This document shows positions 8,441 through 16,763 of a stretch of DNA of 64,000 bases, in pieces. The notes beneath the pieces were generated by a model that saw only the letters and a list, made by a program, of their open reading frames with translations, did no database searches and was not told where the DNA came from. Position numbers and translations under genes: made by a program. Position 1 is the first letter of the stretch. Every line of letters starts with the position of its first letter. Where the stretch lies: positions 1-64,000 of the forward strand of contig NZ_JAINVG010000036.1 of assembly GCF_020400725.1 (NCBI RefSeq), written 5' to 3'. Origin of the DNA: Streptomyces sp. NK15101. GTDB taxonomy: Bacteria; Actinomycetota; Actinomycetes; Streptomycetales; Streptomycetaceae.

Positions 8441-9739
8441 CTACAGGACGCGCTCCTGAACGGGATCCCCGGATTCCGGGTGGTCCGCGTCATCGGCCGG
8501 GGCGGCGGCACGCAGCGCCGCCTCGACCCGGCGGTCGCCGGTCATGGTCGCGGTGACGGCGGTCATGGCGAGGAGGAGGCCGCCGGCTGTGTAGAGCGGG
8601 GTGCGCACGTCGTAGGCGGTGGCCAGCCAGCCGCCGAGGAAGGCGCCGAACGGGGCGGCGCACATGGCGAGCATGCGGGAGGTGGAGGCGACCCGGCCCA
8701 TCAGGTGGGCGGGGACGATCGCCTGCCGGAGGGAGGGGGCGAGCACCATCGTGGCGCCCATGCCCGCTCCGCAGACGGCGAGCGCCAGGCCGGCGGCGTA
8801 CGGGTCCGGGGCGGCGGCAAGGCCCAGCACGGCGAGCCCCTCGACCGCGGCCGTGCAGGTCAGCGCGGTGCCGGTGCCGAGTCGCCGGCCGAGGAAGGAG
8901 GCGACGCCAGCGCCGAGCAGACCGCCCGTGGCCTCCGCCGTGAGGAGCAGGCCGAAGCCGAAGGCGCCGACGCCGAGACGGTCGTGCGCGAAGAGGGCGA
9001 GCACGGTCTCCACGGCGAGGAAGGCGATGTTCCCGACCGCCGGACGCAGCGCGAGCCCGAGCAGCAGCTGGTCCCGGAACACGTACGAGGCGCCGGCCCG
9101 GGCCTGCCGCAGCAGCGGCTCACGGGCCTGCGGCACGGGCCGGGGCGCGGCGGGCAGCGACCGTACGAGCAGCGCGGAGAGCACGAACGAGACCGCGTCG
9201 GCGAGCAGCGGAACGGCCCGTCCGAGCGCGAGCAGGGCGCTGCCCGCGGGCGGCCCGGCGAAGCCGGACGCGGCGGTCTGGGCGCCGCGCAGGCGGGAGT
9301 TGGCGCGTTCCAGGAGCGCGGGGTCGCGGCCGAGCAGATCCGGCAGATAGGCCGTGGCGGCCGTGTCGAAGAAGAGTCCGCCGAGGCCGAGGAGGAAGGC
9401 GACGGCCGCGAGCAGGGGAATGCCCAGCACGTCGAGCGCGGCCGCCGCCGCCGGTATCGCGAGCAGCACCGCACGCGCCGCGTCCGTGACCCACATCGTG
9501 CGCCGACGGTCCCAGCGGTCCACCAGCGCACCGCCGAGCACCCCGAAGAACAGCCACGGCAGCGTTCCGGCGGCCGTGACGACGGCGAGCGCCACCGGGT
9601 CCCGCGTCACCGTCAGCGCGAGCAGCGGCAGCGCGGCATGTGACACCCCGTCGCCGAGCGAGGACACCGTCTGCGCGGTCCACAGCCGCCCGAACCCGGT
9701 CGGCAGCCTCCGGACGTCCGAGGTCACTTCGCATCCCAT
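8441..9739 (-). CDS. MFS transporter (EntS/multidrug-export type)
   Basis: A 432-residue major facilitator protein with twelve predicted membrane segments. The loop between segments 2 and 3 reads GGALVDRWDRRRTMW, matching the MFS motif A pattern (G-x3-D-R-x-x-R-R). The N-terminal TVSSLGDGVSHAALPLLAL is typical of the MFS_3/EntS-like exporters of siderophores or drugs. Its first codons overlap the end of the ArsR-type gene by 16 bp, so translation of the two is probably coupled and the regulator likely controls this exporter. A GTG at codon 5 is an alternative start. Confidence 0.88.
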   Translation of the reverse strand: MGCEVTSDVRRLPTGFGRLWTAQTVSSLGDGVSHAALPLLALTVTRDPVALAVVTAAGTLPWLFFGVLGGALVDRWDRRRTMWVTDAARAVLLAIPAAAAALDVLGIPLLAAVAFLLGLGGLFFDTAATAYLPDLLGRDPALLERANSRLRGAQTAASGFAGPPAGSALLALGRAVPLLADAVSFVLSALLVRSLPAAPRPVPQAREPLLRQARAGASYVFRDQLLLGLALRPAVGNIAFLAVETVLALFAHDRLGVGAFGFGLLLTAEATGGLLGAGVASFLGRRLGTGTALTCTAAVEGLAVLGLAAAPDPYAAGLALAVCGAGMGATMVLAPSLRQAIVPAHLMGRVASTSRMLAMCAAPFGAFLGGWLATAYDVRTPLYTAGGLLLAMTAVTATMTGDRRVEAALRAAAPADDADHPESGDPVQERVL

Positions 9740-10263
9740 CCGGCCTGCTCGCGCGATGCCGGGTGGAACAGCGCGAAGACGAGTGACGCGTCCGGCAGCG
9801 ACGGATCGGACAGCTCCCGGTACTCCTCCACCAGTGCCCGCAGCCGCGCCCCCAGCTCCGCGAACTGCTCCTCGGTGAGCCGCAGATGCGCCATCCCCAC
9901 GTGCCGCTCGCCGTCCGCCGGCGCTGCTTCCAGGTCCGCCACCGCGTGCCGCATCAGCACGTCGGGACCTCCCTCGCCCGGATCCGGCAGGACGATCGAC
10001 CGCGCGGCCATCGCGTAGTACCGCTCGGTGACTCCCCGGACCTTCCGCGTTCGCACCACCTTCACCAGGCCGGCCCGTTCGAGCAACCGTACGTGGTAGC
10101 TGGAACTCCCCTTCGCGAGCCCCACCCGCTCGGCGATCTGCGTGATCGTCGCGGGCTCGAAGCGGAGCACGGCCATGATCCGGTGCCGCGTGAGATTGGA
10201 GACGGCGCGCAGCTGCTCGTCAGTGGTGACGTGGAACGTCTCGGGAAGACCGTCGGTAGGCAT
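9724..10263 (-). CDS. ArsR-type winged-helix regulator
   Basis: A 179-residue regulator. Residues 18-85 form an ArsR/HTH_20 winged helix (SNLTRHRIMAVLRFEPATIT at 22-41, then IAERVGLAKGSSSYHVRLLERAGLV in the recognition region), followed by a helical domain common in streptomycete ArsR-like proteins. There is no metal-binding Cys motif, so it is not a classical arsenic sensor. I used the ATG at 10263; the longer frame upstream has no similarity. It overlaps the MFS exporter by 16 bp and the two form an operon, with the regulator first. The effector is unknown. Confidence 0.85.
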   Translation of the reverse strand: MPTDGLPETFHVTTDEQLRAVSNLTRHRIMAVLRFEPATITQIAERVGLAKGSSSYHVRLLERAGLVKVVRTRKVRGVTERYYAMAARSIVLPDPGEGGPDVLMRHAVADLEAAPADGERHVGMAHLRLTEEQFAELGARLRALVEEYRELSDPSLPDASLVFALFHPASREQAGWDAK

Positions 10264-10423
10264 GGATGGAATGGTCAACGTTTCTTGACCATTGCGCAAG
10301 GCGTTTCCGTCGGGGCTTCCGGAACCGGCCGCCCCACATGCGCCGCCTTGGTCCTCGCACCCTGGCGCCGCCTTCGCTCCCGCGCCCTGGCGCCGCCCGC
10401 GATCATGGGAGACGATGCCGCCC

Positions 10424-10951
10424 ATGACCATCGAACGCACCGACACCACCCCGCGCGTCGACCCGGCCACCACCACGGGCGAGCGCGAGGCGCTGGAGCA
10501 GTGGCTCGACTTCCACCGCGCGACCCTCGCGATGAAGTGCGAGGGGCTCGACGACGCCCAGCTGCGCACTCCGTCCGCCCCGCCCTCCGACCTCAACCTC
10601 CTCGGCCTGGTCCGTCACATGGCCGAGGTCGAGCGCGGCTGGTTCCGCCGTGTCCTGGCCGGCGAGGAGGCGGGGTGGATCTACTCGACGGAGGAGGACC
10701 ACGACCGGGACATCCACGTCACGGACGAGGACACCTACGAGGAGGCCCACGCCACCTGGCAGGCCGAGATCGCCCACGCGCGCACCCTGGCCGCCGGCCG
10801 GGACCTCGACGACCTGGGCGCGGGCGATCACCGCAGCGGCGGCACCTTCAACCTCCGGTGGATCTACCTCCACATGATCGAGGAGTACGCCCGCCACAAC
10901 GGCCACGCGGACCTCATCCGCGAGCGCATCGACGGCGCCACCGGGGACTGA
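10424..10951 (+). CDS. DinB family protein (DUF664)
   Basis: A 175-residue DinB/DUF664 four-helix protein. Seen: EREALEQWLDFHRATLAMKC at the first helix, the metal-site histidine in LVRHMAEVERGWF, and the C-terminal YLHMIEEYARHNGHAD with the remaining His ligands. Relatives include thiol-dependent transferases (bacillithiol/mycothiol S-transferase-like) and many uncharacterised proteins. GGGAGA lies ten bases before ATG 10424; the ATG at 10415 is too close to it. A terminator hairpin follows at 11030. Confidence 0.85.
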   Translation: MTIERTDTTPRVDPATTTGEREALEQWLDFHRATLAMKCEGLDDAQLRTPSAPPSDLNLLGLVRHMAEVERGWFRRVLAGEEAGWIYSTEEDHDRDIHVTDEDTYEEAHATWQAEIAHARTLAAGRDLDDLGAGDHRSGGTFNLRWIYLHMIEEYARHNGHADLIRERIDGATGD

Positions 10952-11029
10952 GCCCGCACCGGCGACCGGGCCGGTCGGGAGCCGCACCCGGGCGAAGTCG
11001 CTCCGCCCGGCCGGGTCGGTCAAGAACGG

Positions 11030-11056
11030 GCCCCGCACGGCTCACCCGTGCGGGGC
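11030..11056 (+). terminator. hairpin after the DinB gene
   Basis: An 11-bp perfect stem (11030-11040 with 11046-11056) around a CTCAC loop, about 80 bases after the DinB stop codon. No U tract follows, as is common in Streptomyces. Confidence 0.6.
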
Positions 11057-11110
11057 ATTCCCCGCCGGTAGGGGCGCGAAGATCGCTTGGGGCCCAGCAG
11101 AGTTGCGCGG

Positions 11111-11596
11111 GTGCATGGAACCCGAACAACAGCGAAGATCCTGGTCGGGGCGGCGGTCGCCGCCCTGGCGGGCTGCGTCTCGGTGGACGCCCGGCCGACG
11201 GCGCCCGCCCCCGTCCCCACGCCCGCGGCCGACACCGCCCCCGCCCAGGACGTGGCACCGCAGATCGTCGAGGGCCCGGCCCGCGAGGCCCTCGAAGCGG
11301 CGCTCCCCGCTCCCCCGCCGTCCGCCGCGCCCCGCGCGACACCTCCGGCGGGGCAGCACCGGCGGGCGGTGGCGCCTCCCCGCCCGGAGAAACCGCGCCC
11401 CGCCCCCGTACCGCGGCAGCACGAGCGTCCGCGCCCGGCGGCCCGGCCGGACCTTCCCGAACTGCCGGAGCTCACGGGGCTGCCGAGGAACCCGCCGGTC
11501 TCCCGGGCGGACGTCTGCGACCTGGGCGAGCGGTACGGCGGCTGGGACCCCGGCAGCGCTCAGGCCGGGATCTGTCACGGCACGTACGGCCGGTGA
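11111..11596 (+). CDS. putative Pro-rich lipoprotein
   Basis: About 161 residues. The start is a GTG at 11111 or a TTG at 11087; both put a hydrophobic segment (AKILVGAAVAALAGC) directly before a lipobox-like Cys, so the product is probably a lipid-anchored exported protein. A long Pro/Ala/Arg-rich linker follows, then a short C-terminal module with two cysteines (VCDLGERYGGWDPGS...ICHGTYGR) that could form a disulphide. I recognise no enzyme domain. The Cys module resembles endings of other small streptomycete exported proteins, but I cannot name a family. Confidence 0.55.
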   Translation: MHGTRTTAKILVGAAVAALAGCVSVDARPTAPAPVPTPAADTAPAQDVAPQIVEGPAREALEAALPAPPPSAAPRATPPAGQHRRAVAPPRPEKPRPAPVPRQHERPRPAARPDLPELPELTGLPRNPPVSRADVCDLGERYGGWDPGSAQAGICHGTYGR

Positions 11597-11614
11597 ACCT
11601 CCCCGAGGGGTCGG

Positions 11615-12088
11615 TCACGCCTCCCTGAGCCGCAGCTCCAGCCGCTCGATCGCGGCCCGTACCCCGTTCCCGTAGCCGTCGTCGTCGAGGTGCTCCGAAG
11701 CGGCGCGGGCCCGGTCCAGATGGACCCGCGCGGCGTCGGGCCGCTGGAGCTTGACGTAGTCGGCGGCCAGGTTCAGGTGGAGCGAGGGGTACAGCGCCCG
11801 GAGGGCGGCCGCCGAGTCGTGCGCGGCGAGCCGCTCCTCCGCGAGCCCCTCGGCCGCGCTCAGCGCCCGCAGGTCCCAGGCCAGCTCGGTGTCGGGATCG
11901 TCCTGGGCGTCCGCCATGTAGTGCGCGAGGGTGCAGCGGTGCAGGGGGTCGCCGTCCGGGCCGATCTGCTGCCACAGCAGCCCGAAGCGGTTGCGGGCCT
12001 CCTCGCGGTCGCCGCCGTGGAGCAGCATCATGGTCTGCCCGATCCTGGTCATGACCCCGTCGTCCGACACCTGCTGCTGCCCGGTCAC
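11615..12088 (-). CDS. tetratricopeptide-repeat protein
   Basis: A 157-residue helical protein with TPR-like helix pairs, for example MLLHGGDREEARNRFGLLWQ and LNLAADYVKLQRPDAARVHL. It has no signal peptide and is probably a cytoplasmic scaffold of unknown partners. The GTG at 12088 was chosen because GGAGG sits five bases upstream; the frame is open 16 codons further. It lies directly downstream of the uracil-DNA glycosylase gene on the same strand (70-base gap). Confidence 0.72.
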   Translation of the reverse strand: MTGQQQVSDDGVMTRIGQTMMLLHGGDREEARNRFGLLWQQIGPDGDPLHRCTLAHYMADAQDDPDTELAWDLRALSAAEGLAEERLAAHDSAAALRALYPSLHLNLAADYVKLQRPDAARVHLDRARAASEHLDDDGYGNGVRAAIERLELRLREA

Positions 12089-12158
12089 CGCGACCTCCGC
12101 CCGCTCGCCCACTGGGAGTGCCGACGCTAGCCGCACCCGGCCCCGATCGGGCCGAGGC

Positions 12159-12842
12159 TCAGCCGAGGTCCGGGATGCGCCAGTCGATCGGCTCGTGCCC
12201 CTGGGCCGCGACGGCCGCGTCGATCTGGGTGAAGGGCCGCGAGCCGAAGAACTTCTTCGCCGACAGCGGCGAGGGGTGCGCCCCCTTCACCACGACGTGC
12301 CGCTCCTCGTCGATGAGCGGCAGCTTCTTCTGCGCGTAGTTGCCCCACAGGACGAAGACGGCGGGGTCGGGGCGGGAGGCGACGGCGGTGATCACCGCGT
12401 CCGTGAACTTCTCCCAGCCCTTGTTCTTGTGCGAGTTCGCCTCGCCGGACCGGACCGTCAGCACGGCGTTGAGCAGGAGGACGCCCTGCTCGGCCCACGG
12501 CATCAGATAGCCGTTGTCCGGGATCGGGTGACCGAGCTCCTCGTGCATCTCCTTGTAGATGTTCCGCAGGGAGGGAGGGGTCTTCACGCCGGGGCGGACG
12601 GAGAAGCAGAGACCGTGACCCTGCCCCTCGCCGTGGTACGGGTCCTGACCGAGGATCAGGACCTTCACCTTGTCGTACGGGGTGGCGTCGAGGGCGGCGA
12701 AGACCTCGTCCTTCGGCGGGAAGACCGGTCCCTTGGCGCGCTCCTCCTCGACGAACTCGGTGAGCCGGGCGAAGTACGGCTTCTGCAGCTCCTCGCCGAG
12801 GACACCCCGCCAGGACTCGGGCAGCATGCTGGTGTCGGTCAC
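12159..12842 (-). CDS. ung: uracil-DNA glycosylase (family 1)
   Basis: A 227-residue family 1 uracil-DNA glycosylase, which cuts uracil from DNA to start base-excision repair. The water-activating motif GQDPYHG is present with the catalytic Asp at residue 67, the uracil-binding Phe is in GLCFSVRPG, the Asn in LLLNAVLTV and the DNA-intercalation loop is HPSPLSAKKFFGSRPF. Length and sequence fit the actinobacterial enzyme. GGAGG lies nine bases before the GTG at 12842, so this start is preferred over the TTG codons just upstream. Confidence 0.95.
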   Translation of the reverse strand: MTDTSMLPESWRGVLGEELQKPYFARLTEFVEEERAKGPVFPPKDEVFAALDATPYDKVKVLILGQDPYHGEGQGHGLCFSVRPGVKTPPSLRNIYKEMHEELGHPIPDNGYLMPWAEQGVLLLNAVLTVRSGEANSHKNKGWEKFTDAVITAVASRPDPAVFVLWGNYAQKKLPLIDEERHVVVKGAHPSPLSAKKFFGSRPFTQIDAAVAAQGHEPIDWRIPDLG

Positions 12843-12891
12843 GGTCAACAACCTCCGGTGGACGTTCCTGTTTCTCCGTCCGAGAACCTAC

Positions 12892-12916
12892 CGGGGGCCA
12901 CTGACAGTGGCCCCCG
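12892..12916 (-). terminator. hairpin after the solute-binding protein gene
   Basis: A 12-bp stem built from GGGGGCCACTG and its complement with a minimal loop, nine bases beyond the stop codon of the leftward solute-binding protein gene. Confidence 0.7.
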
Positions 12917-12924
12917 CAGGCCCG

Positions 12925-14502
12925 CTACCAGCTGGCCCGGCGGCTCAGCTCCCACATCTGCATGACCGTCTGCGGGTCGAGGGCCCGCTCGCCGCCGCCG
13001 ATGTCCTCGCCGGCCGCGATGTACAGCTTGCCCTGCCACAGGGGCAGCAGCCGGACGTCCTGGACCAGGATCTCCTGGGCCTCGACGAACTCGTCCGTGA
13101 CGGTCCCGCGGTCGCTCTCGCGGCGGGACTTCGGCAGCAGTTCGTTGGTGATCCGGGAGCTCTCGTAGGGCGTGCCGAGGACGTTCTCCTTGCCCACGAA
13201 GGGGGCGACGAAGTTGTCCGGGTCCGGGAAGTCGGGGAACCAGCCGCGGCCGAAGACCGGGTACTCGCCCTTCTGGTAGCCCGCCTGGAACTCCTTCCAG
13301 GGCTTGCCGTGCAGGGTGACCTTGAAGAGGCCGGACTCCTCCAGCTGCCGCTTGAGCTCGGCGAACTCGGCGGCCGTCGAGGAGCCGTACCGGTCGGTGG
13401 TGTACCAGAAGTCCAGCTCGACGGGCTCGGTGATGCCGGCGTTGCGGAGGATCTTCTTCGCCTTCTCCTGGCTGGGCGAGCCGAAGCGGTCGAAGAACTT
13501 GGTGGTGTGGGCGGCGATGCCCTTGGGCACCATCGAGTACAGGGGCTCGGCGGTGCCCTGGTAGACCTTGTTGACCAGTTCGTCGCGGTCGACGAGCTGG
13601 GCGATGGCCTTGCGGACGGGGAGCTTGGCGACGGACTCGTCCTGGCTGTTGAAGACCAGGTAGCGGATGTCGGCGCCGGTCGACTCGATGAGCTGGAGGC
13701 CCTTGTTCTCCTCCTTGTCCTCCTGGAGGGCGACGACCTCCTCGGCGGTGAGGCCGCGGTAGGTGGCGTCGATCTCCTTCTTCCGGAGGGCGGCGACCAT
13801 GGCGTCGGAGGAGTCGAAGTACCGGATCGTGACGCCGCCGTTCTTGCGGTCGGCGAAGCCCTTGTAGGTGGGGTTCTTCGTCAGCTCCGCCGTCTCGCGC
13901 TCGGTGTACGAGTCGAGGACGTACGGGCCGGAGCCCATGACCTTGCCGTCCTTGCGGAGCTGGTCGGCCGGGTACTCGGCGGGGTCCACCAGCGACATCG
14001 CGGGGGTGGCGAGGACGAACGGGAAGGTGGCGTCCGACTTGTTGAGCCGGAAGACGACGGTCCGGTCACCCACGGTGTCGATCTTGTCGAGCGAGCCGAG
14101 CATGCCGTTCGGGCCGCCCTTGTGGTTGATCGTGCGGATGCGCTCGATCGAGTACTGGACGGCCTTGGCGTCCAGCTTGTGCCCGTTGGAGAAGGTGAGG
14201 CCCTCCACGAGCTTGCATTCGAAGACCCGACTGGAGGTGTCCGTGAACTTGCAGTCGGCGGCGTCCGACTGCGGGGCGGTGCTGCCCGTCGGGAAACTCA
14301 CCAGGGTCTGGAAGACATTCCGGAAGAGCTCCCAGGAATTGTCCCAGGCGGCGGCCGGATCAAGCGTGGTGGGAGAGCTCGTCGTGCCGACGACGATTCT
14401 CTGATCCCCGGCGGATTCGCTGTCCGAGAAGACACCGCATCCGGTTACCAGGGATATGGACACAAGGGCTGCAGCGGCCTGCAGACTGGTCCGGTTGAAC
14501 AC
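12925..14502 (-). CDS. family 5 extracellular solute-binding lipoprotein
   Basis: A 525-residue lipoprotein of the SBP_bac_5 (DppA/OppA) family, which captures peptides or similar ligands for an ABC importer. The signal peptide runs to the lipobox LVTGC (Cys about residue 22), and the body shows the family landmarks: a tandem DPAAAWDN stretch, GLTFSNGHKLDAKAVQYSIER about residue 105, and FPDFPDPDNF in the second lobe. GAGGAG is seven bases before the GTG at 14502 and only one base from the GTG at 14508, so 14502 is the likely start. No permease or ATPase genes are adjacent, so the partner transporter is elsewhere. Confidence 0.88.
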   Translation of the reverse strand: MFNRTSLQAAAALVSISLVTGCGVFSDSESAGDQRIVVGTTSSPTTLDPAAAWDNSWELFRNVFQTLVSFPTGSTAPQSDAADCKFTDTSSRVFECKLVEGLTFSNGHKLDAKAVQYSIERIRTINHKGGPNGMLGSLDKIDTVGDRTVVFRLNKSDATFPFVLATPAMSLVDPAEYPADQLRKDGKVMGSGPYVLDSYTERETAELTKNPTYKGFADRKNGGVTIRYFDSSDAMVAALRKKEIDATYRGLTAEEVVALQEDKEENKGLQLIESTGADIRYLVFNSQDESVAKLPVRKAIAQLVDRDELVNKVYQGTAEPLYSMVPKGIAAHTTKFFDRFGSPSQEKAKKILRNAGITEPVELDFWYTTDRYGSSTAAEFAELKRQLEESGLFKVTLHGKPWKEFQAGYQKGEYPVFGRGWFPDFPDPDNFVAPFVGKENVLGTPYESSRITNELLPKSRRESDRGTVTDEFVEAQEILVQDVRLLPLWQGKLYIAAGEDIGGGERALDPQTVMQMWELSRRASW

Positions 14503-14651
14503 GTGCACGCTCCTCGTTCAGCCAGGGGTCGGCCGACGATACCGCAGCACCCCGCCAGGTCAATGTTCGAGCCTGCCGGGGCACTTGAGGCATTCGGCGC
14601 GCAATCGGGCTCAATCCGGACAGAGAAATCCGGAAAGTGTCCGATTATCGG

Positions 14652-15419
14652 TCACCCGACTCCGGCGTTCAGGAAAATGCCGCCGTCGACGACGAGCGTC
14701 TGGCCGGTGATCCACTCCGCCTGGGACGAGGTGAGGAAGGCCGCCGCGCCGCCGATGTCCTCGGGCTTGCCGAGCCGGCCGAGCGGATAGGCGGCTGCCG
14801 CCTCCGCCTCGCGGCCCTCGTAGAGAGCCTGCGCGAATTTCGTCTTCACGACGGCCGGAGCGATCGCGTTGACCCGCACGACCGGCGCGAATTCGTGCGC
14901 CAGCTGAAGGGTCAGATTGACCATCGCGGCCTTGCTCATGCCGTACGCACCGACGAAGGGCGAGGCGGTGACGCCGGCGATCGAGGCGATGTTCACGATC
15001 GCCCCGCCGTGCTCCTTCTGCCAGGCGTGCCAGCTCCGCTGGGCGAAACCGAGCGCGGAGATCACATTCGTCTCGAAGACCTTGCGGGCCACCCCGAGAT
15101 CCAGGTCCGCGATGGGCCCGAAAACGGGGTTCGTGCCGGCGTTGTTGACCAGGAAGTCCAGACGGCCGAAGCCGTCCATGGCCGCCTCGACGGCAACGGC
15201 CTGGTGGGCCTCGTCGTGCGCCTTGCCGGGGACGCCGATGACCCGGTCGGCCCCGAGCCGCTCCACGGCCTCCTTGAGGGCCTCCTCGCCGCGTCCGGTG
15301 ATGACGACCCGGTCGCCGCGGGCGACGAGGGCCTCGGCGATGCCGTAGCCGATGCCCCGGCTGGCGCCGGTGACGAGGGCCACCTTGCCGGACGGCTCCG
15401 GCCGCTCCTGTGCGCTCAT
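14652..15419 (-). CDS. SDR oxidoreductase (FabG-like)
   Basis: A 255-residue short-chain dehydrogenase/reductase. The cofactor motif TGASRGIG is at residues 17-24, NNAG near 91, and the catalytic Ser and Tyr-x3-Lys occur as IASIAGVTASPFVGAYGMSK. The C-terminal PEDIGGAAAFLTSSQAEWITGQ is typical of the FabG/BKR group. It follows another SDR gene by 28 bases on the same strand, so both are likely cotranscribed. The natural substrate is a 3-oxo or hydroxy acyl compound or an alcohol; nothing here decides it. Confidence 0.87.
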   Translation of the reverse strand: MSAQERPEPSGKVALVTGASRGIGYGIAEALVARGDRVVITGRGEEALKEAVERLGADRVIGVPGKAHDEAHQAVAVEAAMDGFGRLDFLVNNAGTNPVFGPIADLDLGVARKVFETNVISALGFAQRSWHAWQKEHGGAIVNIASIAGVTASPFVGAYGMSKAAMVNLTLQLAHEFAPVVRVNAIAPAVVKTKFAQALYEGREAEAAAAYPLGRLGKPEDIGGAAAFLTSSQAEWITGQTLVVDGGIFLNAGVG

Positions 15420-15447
15420 GCGTGCCTCCTCCTCTCGCGGCCGGCCG

Positions 15448-16209
15448 TCAGTTGAGCGGGCCGCCGGCCACGTACATGACCTGGCCGGAGACGAAGCCGG
15501 CGTCGTCGCCCGTGAAGAACGCGATCGCGTTGGCGACGTCCTCGGGGCGGCCGACCCGCGCCACCGGGATCATGGAGGCGGCGGCCGCCTGGAACTCCTC
15601 GAAGCCCATGCCGACGCGCTCGGCGGTCTGCGCGGTCATCTCGGTGACGATGAAGCCCGGGGCGACGGCGTTGGCGGTGATGCCGAACTTGCCGAGCTCC
15701 TTGGCGAGGGTCTTGGTGAAGCCCTGCAGACCCGCCTTGACCGCCGAGTAGTTGGCCTGGCCGCGGTTGCCGAGCGCCGAGGAGGAGGACAGGGAGACGA
15801 TCCGGCCGAAGCCCGCGTCCACCATGTGCTTCTGGACGGCCTTCGCCATCAGGAAGGCACCCTTGAGGTGGACGTTCATGACGACGTCCCAGTCGGACTC
15901 GGACATCTTGAAGAGCAGGTTGTCGCGGAGCACGCCCGCGTTGTTGACGAGGATCGTCGGCGCGCCGAGCTCGGCGGCGACCCGCGCGACGGCGGCCTCC
16001 ACCTGCGCGCCGTCCGAGACGTCGCAGCCGACCGCGAGGGCGGTGCCGCCCGCGGCGGTGATCTTCTCGACGGTGTCCTTGCAGGCCGCCTCGTCGAGGT
16101 CGAGCACGGCGACGGCGCGGCCCTCGGCCGCCAGACGGAGCGCGGTGGCCGCGCCGATGCCCCGTGCGGCACCCGTGACGATGGCTACGCGCTGCTCGGT
16201 GGTGGACAT
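15448..16209 (-). CDS. SDR reductase, 3-oxoacyl-ACP/CoA reductase type
   Basis: A 253-residue SDR with TGAARGIG at residues 12-19, NNAGVLRD near 89 and the Ser/Tyr-x3-Lys site in SLSSSSALGNRGQANYSAVK. It is closer to true FabG than the neighbour gene. First gene of a two-gene SDR operon. The upstream region contains an imperfect palindrome GAGCGACCGCTTA (about 16283-16295) of the kind found before fatty-acid degradation genes, so regulation by a TetR/FadR-like protein is possible. It might be a 3-oxoacyl-CoA or -ACP reductase; the housekeeping fabG is normally in another operon. Confidence 0.87.
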   Translation of the reverse strand: MSTTEQRVAIVTGAARGIGAATALRLAAEGRAVAVLDLDEAACKDTVEKITAAGGTALAVGCDVSDGAQVEAAVARVAAELGAPTILVNNAGVLRDNLLFKMSESDWDVVMNVHLKGAFLMAKAVQKHMVDAGFGRIVSLSSSSALGNRGQANYSAVKAGLQGFTKTLAKELGKFGITANAVAPGFIVTEMTAQTAERVGMGFEEFQAAAASMIPVARVGRPEDVANAIAFFTGDDAGFVSGQVMYVAGGPLN

Positions 16210-16379
16210 GCTTGGTTCTCCTCGCCCTTGGATCGTCCCTGGTCGCGGCCGAACCGCCCGTCCGCTCCTGCGTCCCGCACATGAGCGACCGCTTAGTATC
16301 GTCCGCAGGACGAGACGCTAGAAGCCCTGGCACCCGGTGTCAACGGCCCACCGGGTGCACCGGGTCACTCCTCCCGTCC

Positions 16380-16763
16380 CTACCGGACGAGAAGGTCGAG
16401 CAGACGTTCCACCTCGGCCTCGGGATCGGTGGTCAGACCCGTGTGGACGGGCCCCGGCTGCACGACCGTGGAGCGCGGCGCGATCAGCCAGCGGAAGCGC
16501 CGTCCCGCGTCGTCGCGCGCGGCCTGACCCGCCGCGTCACCGCCCAGGCAGACCCCCTCGACGGCACGCAGCGCGGCCCGTACGCCGGTCACGTCGGCCG
16601 CCGGGTCGAGCACCGTCAGCTTGGCCTCGTCGAGATGCGTACGGGCGGCCACGAAGGACCGGGCGCGGCAGTAGACGACCACTCCCGCGTTGAAGCACTC
16701 GCCGCGCTCCACCCGGGGCACGACGCGCAGCAGCGCGTACTCGAAGACATCGCGGTCGGTCAC
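16380..16763 (-). CDS. DUF3037 protein, partner of the HipA-like kinase
   Basis: A 127-residue DUF3037 protein (opening FEYALLRVVPRVERGECFNAGVVVY). The family has no established biochemical role but is very often encoded directly after a HipA-like kinase gene, as here: the GTG start overlaps the kinase stop codon in a GTGA tetranucleotide, which implies translational coupling and a joint function. No signal peptide or membrane segment is seen. Confidence 0.85.
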   Translation of the reverse strand: MTDRDVFEYALLRVVPRVERGECFNAGVVVYCRARSFVAARTHLDEAKLTVLDPAADVTGVRAALRAVEGVCLGGDAAGQAARDDAGRRFRWLIAPRSTVVQPGPVHTGLTTDPEAEVERLLDLLVR